Position numbers and translations under genes: made by a program. Under the pieces are notes generated by a model. The model was not told the DNA's origin. It ran no database searches and saw only the letters and a list, made by a program, of their open reading frames with translations. Shown here one piece after another: positions 41,027-49,873 of a DNA stretch of 64,000 nt; within the stretch, counting starts at the first letter, position 1, and each line of letters begins with the position of its first letter. The DNA is from Serpens gallinarum (GTDB taxonomy: Bacteria; Pseudomonadota; Gammaproteobacteria; Pseudomonadales; Pseudomonadaceae): positions 1-64,000 of the forward strand of contig NZ_JACSQG010000007.1 of NCBI RefSeq assembly GCF_014836765.1. The letters are read 5' to 3'.

Positions 41027-41845
41027 ATGCGCTTACTGCTTTCTCTGCTCCTCATTTTCTCCCTGCCGGCCCACGCCGAAGGCTTCATCACCCGCCTGCT
41101 CAACAAACCGGTGCCCGGTGGCGTGGCGGTGATCGCGCTGGGTGAGGCTCCCCAGGCGCCACGCGTGCGCTATCAGGACACGCCGGCACTGGTGATCAAG
41201 GAGGACGGCCAACGCTGGATTGCCATTGTCGGCATTCCGCTGTCGGTAAACGCCGGCACGCAGCAGATCGATGCCAACGGTCGGCCCCTGAGTTTTCAGG
41301 TCGAGCCGCGTCACTACCGCGAACAGCGCATCACCCTGAAGAACCAGGAGCAGGTCAGCCCAAGTCCGGCCAATCTCAAGCGCATTGAGCGTGAGCTGGC
41401 CGAGCAGCGTGACGCTTACCGACACTTCAGTCCGCGCCAGCCGAGCAATCTGCTATTCGACAGGCCGGTGGACGGCCCGCTGTCGTCACCCTTTGGCCTG
41501 CGCCGCTTTTTCAACGATCAGGAGCGCAATCCGCATTCCGGCCTGGACTTCGCCGCGCCAGCCGGCACGCCGATCAAGGCACCGGCCGCCGGCCAGGTCA
41601 TCCTCACCGGCGACTACTTCTTCAACGGCAAGACGGTCTTTATCGACCACGGCCAGGGACTGATCAGCATGTTCTGCCATCTCTCGAACATCAGCGTAGA
41701 GGTCGGCGACGAGCTGGCGCGCGGCGACGTCCTTGGCAAGGTCGGTTCCACCGGCCGCTCCACGGGCCCACATCTGCACTGGAATGTCAGTCTTAACGAC
41801 GCCCGCATCGATCCGAGCATTTTCATCGGCGCCTTCACGCCCTGA
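41027..41845 (+). CDS. M23 family metallopeptidase
   Basis: 272 residues; signal peptide ending PAHA-EG (residue 18). C-terminal LytM domain with the zinc ligands H and D of HSGLDFAAPAGTPI and the HLHW motif at the end (GPHLHWNVSLN). Peptidoglycan endopeptidase or, if truncated, a regulator of amidases; both zinc motifs look intact. GGAAG precedes the start. Separated from xseA by a repeat and followed 35 bases later by the MscS channel gene. Confidence 0.88.
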   Translation: MRLLLSLLLIFSLPAHAEGFITRLLNKPVPGGVAVIALGEAPQAPRVRYQDTPALVIKEDGQRWIAIVGIPLSVNAGTQQIDANGRPLSFQVEPRHYREQRITLKNQEQVSPSPANLKRIERELAEQRDAYRHFSPRQPSNLLFDRPVDGPLSSPFGLRRFFNDQERNPHSGLDFAAPAGTPIKAPAAGQVILTGDYFFNGKTVFIDHGQGLISMFCHLSNISVEVGDELARGDVLGKVGSTGRSTGPHLHWNVSLNDARIDPSIFIGAFTP

Positions 41846-41879
41846 CGCCCCCATTCATTTCACGCGACGAGGAATATTC

Positions 41880-43166
41880 ATGCCCGCCGAACTATCTCCC
41901 TGGCTCGATTGGCTGCAAGAACAGCCCAAGCTTTATGCCGCGCTGTGCGCCTGCCTGCTGATATTCGTTGCCTGGCTGGCCAACTGGCTGGTCAAGGCAC
42001 TGCTGGTACGCGGCGTGCACCGCGTACTCGGCGCGACCGCGGTAGGCCAGCACATCGAGGACAACGATCAGAGCGTCGTCCGCCGCCTGTCCAACATTGT
42101 CCCGGCGTTGATCCTGTCCAGCGGCGTGAAGCTGATCCCTGAGTTGCCGACGGCGCTGGTCACCGTGGTGGAGAACGTCAGCCACGCCTTTATCGTGGTG
42201 ACCATCACCATGGCCATCGGCGGTGTACTCACGCTGATCAATACGATCTACCAGCAACGTCCCGACGCCCATCGCAAACCGATCAAGGGCTACCTGCAGG
42301 TGGTACAGATTGTCATCTATGCCATCGCCACCATCCTGGTGATCGCCACCCTGATCGACCGCTCGCCGCTGATCCTGCTCTCCGGGTTGGGCGCCATGGC
42401 TGCGGTGTTGATGTTGATCTTCCAGGACACTCTCCTGTCGCTGGTGGCCAGCGTGCAGATCAGCTCCAGCGACATCATCCGCGTCGGTGACTGGGTGGAA
42501 ATGCCGGCGCTGAACGCCGACGGCGATGTGATCGACATCGCCCTGCACACGGTCAAGGTGCAGAACTGGGACAAGACCATCACCAGCATTCCGACCAAGC
42601 GCTTTATCAGCGACTCGTTCAAGAACTGGCGTGGCATGCAGGAAAGCGGCGGCCGGCGCATCAAGCGCAGCCTGTATCTGGATCAGCAGAGCGTGCACTT
42701 CCTTAACAACGAGGAGCGCCAGCGGCTGTATCGCTTCAACCTGCTGGAGGACTACCTGGTCAAAAAACGCCAGGAGATTGACGAATGGAATACCAAGCTG
42801 GAAGAAGCGGGCAAGGAGCCGGTCAATACCCGCAGGGTGACCAACCTCGGCACCTTCCGCGCCTATGTGCAGCATTACCTGCAACGTCATCCGGGCATTC
42901 ACCAGGACATGACCCTGATGGTGCGCCAGTTGGCGCCGACCGCCGAAGGCCTACCGCTGGAAATCTATTGCTTTACCAACACGGTGGCCTGGGCCCAGTA
43001 CGAAGGCATTCAGGCGGACATCTTTGACCACTTGCTGGCGATCCTGCCGGAATTCGGCCTGCGCGTGTTCCAGGCCCCGGGCGGTGCCGATTTCCGTGAA
43101 TGGCACGACTCGTTCGGACAACGGGCCAGCGCCCAGCTTCGGCAGCTGGATGAAGAAGTCATCTAG
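41880..43166 (+). CDS. MscS-family mechanosensitive channel (YbdG-like)
   Basis: 428 residues. Five N-terminal membrane segments, then the MscS pore helix and beta domain (GLGAMAAVLMLIFQDTLLSLVASVQI, DWVEMP, ...TVKVQNWDKTITSIPT) and a long C-terminal domain typical of YbdG/MscM miniconductance channels. Opens under membrane tension in hypo-osmotic shock. Start set by GAGGAATATTC. Convergent with oprC; the 3' gap holds a strong hairpin. Confidence 0.88.
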   Translation: MPAELSPWLDWLQEQPKLYAALCACLLIFVAWLANWLVKALLVRGVHRVLGATAVGQHIEDNDQSVVRRLSNIVPALILSSGVKLIPELPTALVTVVENVSHAFIVVTITMAIGGVLTLINTIYQQRPDAHRKPIKGYLQVVQIVIYAIATILVIATLIDRSPLILLSGLGAMAAVLMLIFQDTLLSLVASVQISSSDIIRVGDWVEMPALNADGDVIDIALHTVKVQNWDKTITSIPTKRFISDSFKNWRGMQESGGRRIKRSLYLDQQSVHFLNNEERQRLYRFNLLEDYLVKKRQEIDEWNTKLEEAGKEPVNTRRVTNLGTFRAYVQHYLQRHPGIHQDMTLMVRQLAPTAEGLPLEIYCFTNTVAWAQYEGIQADIFDHLLAILPEFGLRVFQAPGGADFREWHDSFGQRASAQLRQLDEEVI

Positions 43167-43183
43167 CGAGTAGCGAGACAAAT

Positions 43184-43214
43184 TAGGGCGACCTCCCCGT
43201 GGCAGGTCGCCCTA
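43184..43214. repeat. 11-bp stem hairpin in MscS/oprC convergent gap
   Basis: TAGGGCGACCT (43184-43194) and AGGTCGCCCTA (43204-43214), loop CCCCGTGGC; no clear T-run. May terminate either gene or belong to the GTAGGG repeat family. Confidence 0.55.
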
Positions 43215-43389
43215 CTGGAATGGCGCAGGTTGGCGCTGCGCACGCGCCGGCACGACGGGCTTCAGGCTGCCCATGCGTCATCTCTGACGCCAGCCCCGGT
43301 TCCCGACGGCCGAGCCGCATGCCCAGCGCCAACCTGCGTCCGGGGGAGCTGAGCACCTGCCCTGCCCCCCAACAGTGGTTTCAGTTGGG

Positions 43390-45510
43390 TCAGAAACTCA
43401 TGTCGACCCGAGCCCAATAGGTGCGGCCCGGTTCGTTGAGGCGTTCCGTGGCCGACAGCCCGACCCCGGCATTACCCGCCTGGTTGAGGTGCTCGCTGTA
43501 CGCCTTGTCCAGCAGGTTGTCGACACCGGCGCTGAGCGTGAAGTTGTCATTCACCCGGTACGCGCTGTTGAGTGAGAGCACGCCGAAGCCCGAACTTTCA
43601 TCGAAGTCCTTGCTGGTCACGTTGCCCTGCATCTCGGCCACGCGATTCTGTGCGGCCACCACACGCCATAGGCCAGCGGCGCTCCAGTCGCCCTTCTCAT
43701 AGGTCAGGCCCAGGCGAGCTTCCAGCGGCGGAATCTGTGGCATGGCGCGATTGTCGGTGGTGTTTTCCCCCCAGGCATAGGCCAGGCTGGCGTCGGTTTT
43801 CCAGTTTTCGGTCAGTTTGTAACTGCCGCCCAACTCGGCTCCGGCGATGCGGGCGTCGATGTTATCCACCCAGGAGATGGTGTGCAGCGGGTTCGCTCCC
43901 GGCCCGTAGGAGAACAGAATGTAATCCTTTACCACGCCGGCATAAGCCGAAACCCAGGCTTCCAGCGGGCCTTCGGCGTACTGCAGACCGATATCCAACT
44001 GCGTGGTCTTTTCCGGATCAACCGTCTCGTACGCGGTAGGCTTGCCAACCTGGTTGGCGGCCGAGAACAGCTCCCAGTAGTCCGGGAAGCGCTGGCTGTG
44101 GCCCAGACCTACGTAAGCGGTAGCCGGCATGCTGGCGAGCTCGTGCTCGTAACGCAGGAAACCACTGCTCAGGGTGTCATCACGCTCGTCATCGGCTGTG
44201 GGGTTAGCCCGACAGGCCATGCCCATCATGTTGCACAGCTGCGCACGTTCATCGGTTACAGATATCCGGTCAACCCGCAGGCCGCTAATGATTCGGCTAT
44301 CGCCGGCCAGCGTGCGTGTCAGTTCGGCAAACGCACCATACTGGCTGAACTCGGCATCCTTGGCCCATGACATGTCCTTATAGGTGTCAATGCCAGAGCC
44401 ACTGCGTTTGCGGTGCTGGTTGGTCTGCCCATCGACGCCTGCCACCAGTTCGTAGGCGTTCCACTGCCAGGTTCCCGCTAGACGCCCGCCCAGGGTGCGG
44501 CGATCCACGTTGGTGGCCATGGGGTTGCGCATGGGCATCATCACATCGTTGGGATTGGGCTGGCGCAGGGTGTAGTTGTCCATCACGTGGTCGGCGTAGT
44601 TGTAATACACCCGCGCTTCGACCTTCTGCAGCACCTCGCCGATATTGTCCTGCTCGATGCGCAGCGCCAGGCTTTCGCGCTCGAACTGGCTGCCATCCAT
44701 ACCCCGCCCGGCGTAAGCCGCCTCGCCGTCACCCACGCCTGCGGTCAGCTCCAGCAGGGTGTCCTCGGCCGGCATCCAGCCGAACACCAGGTCGCTGCTC
44801 CATTTATCGAATTGCCCATGTACGGCATCGCCGTTGCCGTCCTGGTAATCGTCCGCCTCGGAACGATTGGCCAACAGGCGCACATAGCCTGCTTGTCCGC
44901 CCGCGGCGGCATCGACAGTGCGGTCGAAACGACCATCGGAACCCACCAGCAGACTGGCATCGATACGTCCGCCCAGCTCGTCGAAGCGCACAGGTTCTCG
45001 CTCGAAATGAATGGTTGCTGCCGAGGCCCCCGCGCCCCAGAGCACGGTCTGCGGTCCCTTGACCACCGTCAGTTGGTCAAAATTTTCGGGAGTGATGTAG
45101 GAACTCGGCGAGTCCATGCGGCTCGGACAGGCACCGAGCATTTCGCCGCCATTGCTCAGTAACTTCAGGCGCGAGCCGAACATGCCGCGAAACACGGGAT
45201 CGCTATTGGAGCCACCGCCACGCACGGCGGAAAAGCCGGGAATGGTCTGCAGGTAATCGCCGGCATCACTGGCCGGCACCGGTTGGCGCGGAATCTTCGG
45301 GTCGGTGTTTACCACCAGGGACGCAGACGGGGCCACGCCAGTGATGACAGTGGGCGCCAACTGATGGTGCGGGTGTTCCGTGGCCAGGGCACCCGCGCTG
45401 AGCGAAACCAGCAGTGCGCCATGGGCAAGCCGCCAGCGCAACCGCGTGGCATCGATGGAAAAGGCAACGGGCAGGCGCGACGGCGCCACGCAACGGGAGT
45501 TACGAATCAT
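43390..45510 (-). CDS. oprC: TonB-dependent copper receptor OprC
   Basis: 706-residue outer-membrane receptor. Exported (signal peptide to about residue 43), N-terminal TonB box/plug with the copper-binding C128-P-S-R-M132 segment (GACPSRMDSPSSYI), and methionine-rich loop HVMDN...NDVMMPMRNPMATN, as in P. aeruginosa OprC, which imports copper and binds it by a Cys-Met pair. Ends in an aromatic-terminated beta strand (RTYWARVDMSF). Start MIRNSRCVAP. Follows the DUF2946 gene by 55 bases, likely cotranscribed. Confidence 0.93.
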   Translation of the reverse strand: MIRNSRCVAPSRLPVAFSIDATRLRWRLAHGALLVSLSAGALATEHPHHQLAPTVITGVAPSASLVVNTDPKIPRQPVPASDAGDYLQTIPGFSAVRGGGSNSDPVFRGMFGSRLKLLSNGGEMLGACPSRMDSPSSYITPENFDQLTVVKGPQTVLWGAGASAATIHFEREPVRFDELGGRIDASLLVGSDGRFDRTVDAAAGGQAGYVRLLANRSEADDYQDGNGDAVHGQFDKWSSDLVFGWMPAEDTLLELTAGVGDGEAAYAGRGMDGSQFERESLALRIEQDNIGEVLQKVEARVYYNYADHVMDNYTLRQPNPNDVMMPMRNPMATNVDRRTLGGRLAGTWQWNAYELVAGVDGQTNQHRKRSGSGIDTYKDMSWAKDAEFSQYGAFAELTRTLAGDSRIISGLRVDRISVTDERAQLCNMMGMACRANPTADDERDDTLSSGFLRYEHELASMPATAYVGLGHSQRFPDYWELFSAANQVGKPTAYETVDPEKTTQLDIGLQYAEGPLEAWVSAYAGVVKDYILFSYGPGANPLHTISWVDNIDARIAGAELGGSYKLTENWKTDASLAYAWGENTTDNRAMPQIPPLEARLGLTYEKGDWSAAGLWRVVAAQNRVAEMQGNVTSKDFDESSGFGVLSLNSAYRVNDNFTLSAGVDNLLDKAYSEHLNQAGNAGVGLSATERLNEPGRTYWARVDMSF

Positions 45511-45565
45511 AAGAGGTCTCACACAGAGGATTGGGCAAGTCGCCACAGGCGACTCGACAGGTCGA

Positions 45566-45991
45566 TCAGCTGTGCGTAACCGGAGGGGCACGAGGATGGC
45601 CGCTGGCGCGGCGCGGGGCTATGGGATGCGGATTCTTCGGCAGCGGCAGGAAGAACGTCGACGAGTGCTCGGGCAGCACCAGCTGCAGGGCAAGACTCAG
45701 CGGCGGATTGAGGGTCAGCAGCTCGCAATAGCCGCACAGTTCCAGCGCCGCAAGCCAGGCGGGCTGATCGGGCGAGGCCTGGTGATGCTGGCCGTGGGCG
45801 GCCGATTGCGTCTGCACTGGCGCGGCATGGCTGGAATGCCTGTGGGGATCATGCTCGGCATGCAACGCACCGGCAAACCGGGTACTTGATTGCGCCGCCT
45901 GGATCGCGGAGTACAACGGTCCGGCATGGATCATCAGCATGGCGAACAGGCCAAGCCAGATTCCTACCGATTGCTGTCGTACTGCGCGCAC
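45566..45991 (-). CDS. DUF2946 exported protein next to oprC
   Basis: 141 residues. N-terminal signal-like segment (GIWLGLFAMLMIHAGPLYSA), a His-rich middle (ALHAEHDPHRHSSHAA; HGQHHQ), and a CGYC motif (LCGYCELLTLNP). DUF2946 genes often lie just before TonB copper receptor genes; a copper-binding periplasmic role is suggested but not shown. It precedes oprC on the same strand. Confidence 0.82.
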   Translation of the reverse strand: MRAVRQQSVGIWLGLFAMLMIHAGPLYSAIQAAQSSTRFAGALHAEHDPHRHSSHAAPVQTQSAAHGQHHQASPDQPAWLAALELCGYCELLTLNPPLSLALQLVLPEHSSTFFLPLPKNPHPIAPRRASGHPRAPPVTHS

Positions 45992-46293
45992 TCTCTAATC
46001 CTTATTCAGGCCCCATTGGGCCGACCCTGGGTAATGCAAATAATCGCACGCTGCTTCCTTCGTCCGCGTGTGGCGCGATGCCGCAAGAGAGCCAAACAAG
46101 CCAAACAACGCTTTTTCTAAAAAATCAGCAAAAAATTGCTCTTAATGTATTTTTTTAGCTGAAATCACCAATTTTCAAACACCGCTTGCCATAACCATCA
46201 AGCAACCACTAGCGTTGCGCACATTGTCTTCCAACAAGCCCATGCCACTGTCATTTCAGGGCATAGCTTCGCTGCCGCAACAGGAACGTCGCC
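45992..46293. other. leuA/DUF2946 divergent intergenic region
   Basis: 302 bases between the divergent DUF2946 and leuA genes. AT-rich at about 46110-46160 (runs of A and T). I see no leucine-rich leader peptide or attenuator hairpin for leuA, and no convincing copper operator for oprC. It must hold both promoters. An AGGAACG ribosome site lies just before the leuA ATG. Confidence 0.4.
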
Positions 46294-47964
46294 ATGACCA
46301 TGCTCAAGAATCCGTCGCAGAAATACCGCGCGTTTACGCCGATCAACCTCCCTGATCGCACCTGGCCGAACCAGGTCATCGACAAAGCGCCGATCTGGCT
46401 GAGTTCCGATCTGCGCGACGGCAACCAGTCGCTGATCGAGCCGATGGATGGGGCGAAGAAACTGCGTTTCTTCAAGACTCTGGTCAGCGTCGGCGTCAAG
46501 GAAATCGAAGTGGGCTTCCCGTCTGCCTCGCAGACCGATTTCGACTTCGTGCGCACCCTGATCGAAGGCGGCCATATCCCGGACGACACCACCATCCAGG
46601 TGCTTACCCAAGCCCGTGACGATCTCATCGAGCGCACCTTCGAGTCCCTCAAGGGCGCCAAGAAGGCCATCGTTCACTATTACAACGCCACTGCGCCGAG
46701 CTTCCGCAAGATCGTCTTCAACCAAGACAAGGCGGGCGTCAAGGAAATCGCCATCAAGGCCGGCCAGACCATCAAACGCCTGGCCGAAGCCAACCCGGAA
46801 ACCGACTGGCGCTTCGAGTATTCGCCGGAAGTGTTCAGCTCCACCGAGACCGAGTTCGCCGTCGAGGTGTGCAACGCGGTGATCGAGGTGTTCCAGCCGA
46901 CCCCGGCGAAAAAACTCATCCTCAACCTGCCGGCCACCATCGAAGCCGCCTCGCCCAACGTGTACGCCGACCAGATCGAATGGTTCGGCCGCCTGATCAA
47001 CCAGCGCGACAGTGTGCTGATCAGCCTGCACACCCACAACGACCGCGGCACCGGCGTGGCCGCCACCGAACTGGGTCTGATGGCCGGCGCAGACCGCGTC
47101 GAAGGCTGCCTGTTCGGCAACGGCGAGCGCACCGGCAACGTCGACCTCGTCACCGTCGCCCTGAACATGTACACCCAGGGTGTCGATCCGGAGCTTGATT
47201 TTTCCGACATCGACGCGGTGCGCAAGGTGGTCGAGGAATGCAACCAGTTGCCGGTGCACCCGCGTCACCCCTATGTCGGCGACCTGGTGCACACCGCCTT
47301 CTCCGGCTCGCACCAGGATGCGATCCGCAAGGGCTTCGCCCAGCAGGACCCGGACGGCATCTGGGAAGTGCCCTACCTGCCGATCGACCCGGCCGACATT
47401 GGCCGCAGCTACGAGGCGGTGATTCGTGTCAACAGCCAATCCGGCAAGGGCGGCATCACTTTCCTGCTGGAACAGGAATACGGCATCAGCCTGCCGCGCC
47501 GCATGCAGATCGAATTCAGCCAGGTGGTGCAGAAGGAGACCGATCGCCTCGGCCTTGAGCTGACCGCCGAGCAGATCCACAACCTGCTCGAGCGCGAGTA
47601 CCTGCAGGCCACCGCTCCCTACGCGCTGCAACGTCACCGCCTGCAGGAGGAGAACGGCATCAGCGTGCTCGATTTGGAAGTGACCGACAGCGGTGACACC
47701 CAGACCTGGCGCGGCACAGGCAAGGGTCCGCTGGAAGCCCTGGTCGCCGCCCTGCCGGTGGCCGTCGAAGTGATGGACTACTCCGAGCATGCCATTGGTG
47801 CCGGCAGCCAAGCCCAGGCCGCCGCCTACATCGAGCTGCGTCTGGACGGCGGTCGCTCGCTGCACGGCATCGGCATCGACAGCAACCTGACCACCGCGAG
47901 TATCCGCGCCCTGTTCAGCGCCCTCAACCGCGCCCTAGCCCAGGCGGAACTGCAGCCGGCGTAA
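46294..47964 (+). CDS. leuA: 2-isopropylmalate synthase
   Basis: First committed step of leucine synthesis: acetyl-CoA + 2-oxoisovalerate. 556 residues. Catalytic (alpha/beta)8 barrel with the metal/active-site motif [23 protein letters not shown] histidines, and a C-terminal LeuA dimer/regulatory domain (from about 430) that binds leucine. Start [14 protein letters not shown]. Monocistronic, followed by a strong terminator. Confidence 0.97.
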   Translation: MTMLKNPSQKYRAFTPINLPDRTWPNQVIDKAPIWLSSDLRDGNQSLIEPMDGAKKLRFFKTLVSVGVKEIEVGFPSASQTDFDFVRTLIEGGHIPDDTTIQVLTQARDDLIERTFESLKGAKKAIVHYYNATAPSFRKIVFNQDKAGVKEIAIKAGQTIKRLAEANPETDWRFEYSPEVFSSTETEFAVEVCNAVIEVFQPTPAKKLILNLPATIEAASPNVYADQIEWFGRLINQRDSVLISLHTHNDRGTGVAATELGLMAGADRVEGCLFGNGERTGNVDLVTVALNMYTQGVDPELDFSDIDAVRKVVEECNQLPVHPRHPYVGDLVHTAFSGSHQDAIRKGFAQQDPDGIWEVPYLPIDPADIGRSYEAVIRVNSQSGKGGITFLLEQEYGISLPRRMQIEFSQVVQKETDRLGLELTAEQIHNLLEREYLQATAPYALQRHRLQEENGISVLDLEVTDSGDTQTWRGTGKGPLEALVAALPVAVEVMDYSEHAIGAGSQAQAAAYIELRLDGGRSLHGIGIDSNLTTASIRALFSALNRALAQAELQPA

Positions 47965-47992
47965 GCGCTTTCAGCTGTCCTACAAAACGCAC

Positions 47993-48021
47993 AAGGCCGA
48001 TCCCTAAAGGGTCGGCCTTTT
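47993..48021 (+). terminator. leuA terminator
   Basis: AAGGCCGATCCCT (47993-48005), a 2-base loop, AGGGTCGGCCTT, then TTTTG. A 12-bp stem with one G-T pair, 28 bases after the leuA stop. Confidence 0.88.
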
Positions 48022-48054
48022 GTTAGTTCAGCGATTCGGATGACATCCGCAAGG

Positions 48055-49038
48055 CTAAGGTGTGGCAATAGCAGGGCGCTCAAGAAGCGCGCGAGTGCGA
48101 AAGCGTTGCCACACGGGACGTTCCACGCAGTAATGGGCCAACCAGGCCAATGCTGCACTCAATAACCAAACAGCCCAGATGGATGGATGCTCAGACCAGC
48201 CGGCCAGTTGCAACAACCAGATTACAGGAAAGTGCAGCAAGAAGAGGCCGTAGGATAAGTCCCCCGCCTTGCGTTGCAAGATCTGCCATGGACCACGGAA
48301 TGGATAGCGCTGCAACAGCATGAGCAATGGCAACCCCATTGTCAGTCCTAGCGCCACTTCTGTGTTGAAAGGTACCCGTACGCCCCAGCCAAACAGCCAG
48401 ATGACATAGAACAGACTGGCCAACCAAAGCAATGCCAGTAGAGCCTTTGCCCAGCGACGTGAGTCTCCCAGCAGGGTTCCTGCCAGGAAGACAAAGCCAA
48501 CACCTGCCAATAGGCGATAACCAAATACATCTGTGTTGAGCCAGCCCAGCTGGGCGCAGATGAAAACAGATAGACTCAGCAGCGTAGCCAATACTACAAG
48601 GCCAGTTCGTCCCAGTATCAAAGGCACTAACAAGTAAAACTGTAGCTCGACGGCCAGGGACCAAGCAGGTGGTACCAGAGTGAAAGTTTCTTGGCCACTA
48701 TACATATAGTAATTAAGTGGAATAATTAGAAGATTTGCCAGCCAATCATTAAGGCCCGGCTCATCACTGAGGTAATAAGACTGAGCGCCATACCTCCATA
48801 GGAATACGGCCAAGACAACGGTTACACCATATAAAGGCAGTATTCGCCAGAAGCGATCCTGATAAAACCAGAGCGCCGCCCCTCGTTCAGGACGTCGCTG
48901 CCATAATCGGCATACGACATGGCCAGCCAGCATATAAAACACTATGACGGCACTGACACCGGGGTTTATTCCGCCGATGCTGATACCCAAGTGACTGATT
49001 AATACGAGACTGGCAAGAAATAGCCGTAGCAGGCCCAT
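48055..49038 (-). CDS. acyltransferase-3 family membrane protein
   Basis: 327 residues with about ten membrane segments and the family motifs: RLFLASLVLISHLG (His near residue 15), FYMLAGHVVCRL, YQDRFWRILPLY (Arg pair), and WSLAVELQFYLLVPL. OafA-type enzymes transfer acetyl or other acyl groups to surface sugars or other envelope molecules. AT-richer than neighbours with rare codons such as ATA and TTA. No polysaccharide genes lie alongside, so it is a one-gene insertion between leuA and the nitroreductase gene. GGAGGGGTCA precedes the start. Confidence 0.85.
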   Translation of the reverse strand: MGLLRLFLASLVLISHLGISIGGINPGVSAVIVFYMLAGHVVCRLWQRRPERGAALWFYQDRFWRILPLYGVTVVLAVFLWRYGAQSYYLSDEPGLNDWLANLLIIPLNYYMYSGQETFTLVPPAWSLAVELQFYLLVPLILGRTGLVVLATLLSLSVFICAQLGWLNTDVFGYRLLAGVGFVFLAGTLLGDSRRWAKALLALLWLASLFYVIWLFGWGVRVPFNTEVALGLTMGLPLLMLLQRYPFRGPWQILQRKAGDLSYGLFLLHFPVIWLLQLAGWSEHPSIWAVWLLSAALAWLAHYCVERPVWQRFRTRALLERPAIATP

Positions 49039-49165
49039 TGACCCCTCCAACCTTTAATAGGCCTTTTTGACACTCGTTTTACGAAGAGCGAAAAGTACTA
49101 CAAGCAAATGCTCGGATCTCAGAAACACCCTTTTGCTGCGACACACTTCGCACTCATTCAACGTA

Positions 49166-49723
49166 TCAACCGATCCAAGCATCCACAAAGTCGGCCGGTT
49201 TCAACAACAGCGGTATGCGCCGCTCCCCTTCGACGCGGCCCAGGTAGACAAAGCCAACGATCTGCTCGCTGCTGCTCAGTCCCAGTCCGGCCTTGACCAC
49301 GGGATCATGGGACAAGTCGCCAGAACGCCACATGGCGCCTAGCCCCAGCGCATGGGCAGCCAATATGATGCCGTGGGCGGCACAACCGGCGGAGAGGATC
49401 TGCTCGCTGAGGGGAATTTTTGCATGGGCCTTGGGCGAGGCGATCACCGCCACCAGTAATGGCGCGCGCAGCGGCAAGCCGCGGGCCCGGTCGAGCTGCT
49501 CGGGCTTGACCTGCGGCCCTGCGGCGACCGCCTGGGCAAACAGCTCGCCGAGTCGCTGCCGTGCTTCGCCTTCGATGGTCAGGAAACGCCAGGGGTGCAA
49601 TTGGCCATGGTCCGGCGCGCGCAAGGCGGCCCGAAACAGCAGGTCGCGTTGCGCGGCGTCCGGCGCCGGCTCATACAGACGCGGCACCGAAACACGGTTG
49701 AGCAGAAGATCAAGAGCCTCCAT
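49166..49723 (-). CDS. nitroreductase family protein (YdjA-like)
   Basis: 185-residue FMN-dependent nitroreductase-fold protein, with RVSVPRLYEPAPDAAQRDLLFRAALRAPDHG and the typical APLLVAVIASPKAHAKIP. This is the short YdjA-like class. Its natural substrate is not known. Divergent from the acyl-CoA dehydrogenase gene, 150 bases apart. Confidence 0.86.
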   Translation of the reverse strand: MEALDLLLNRVSVPRLYEPAPDAAQRDLLFRAALRAPDHGQLHPWRFLTIEGEARQRLGELFAQAVAAGPQVKPEQLDRARGLPLRAPLLVAVIASPKAHAKIPLSEQILSAGCAAHGIILAAHALGLGAMWRSGDLSHDPVVKAGLGLSSSEQIVGFVYLGRVEGERRIPLLLKPADFVDAWIG

Positions 49724-49873
49724 CGGGCCACCTCCAAAAAAGATGCAGCGCGTATTCTAGTGCCTTCTGCCGTGCAGTTGTCCGAACTGACAATCGCCCT
49801 CGTTAACCGTGCCAAGGCATCACCGGCCCTTGCGCCGTATAACTCGCGCACGTTCCATTGCCGAGACCCGACC

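Noticed and set aside
45992-46293. Leucine attenuator leader peptide before leuA
   Set aside because: No run of leucine codons or terminator/antiterminator pair could be found.
46198-47865. 555-codon antisense open frame opposite leuA
   Set aside because: Shadow of leuA with His/Asp/Val-rich artificial composition and no ribosome site.
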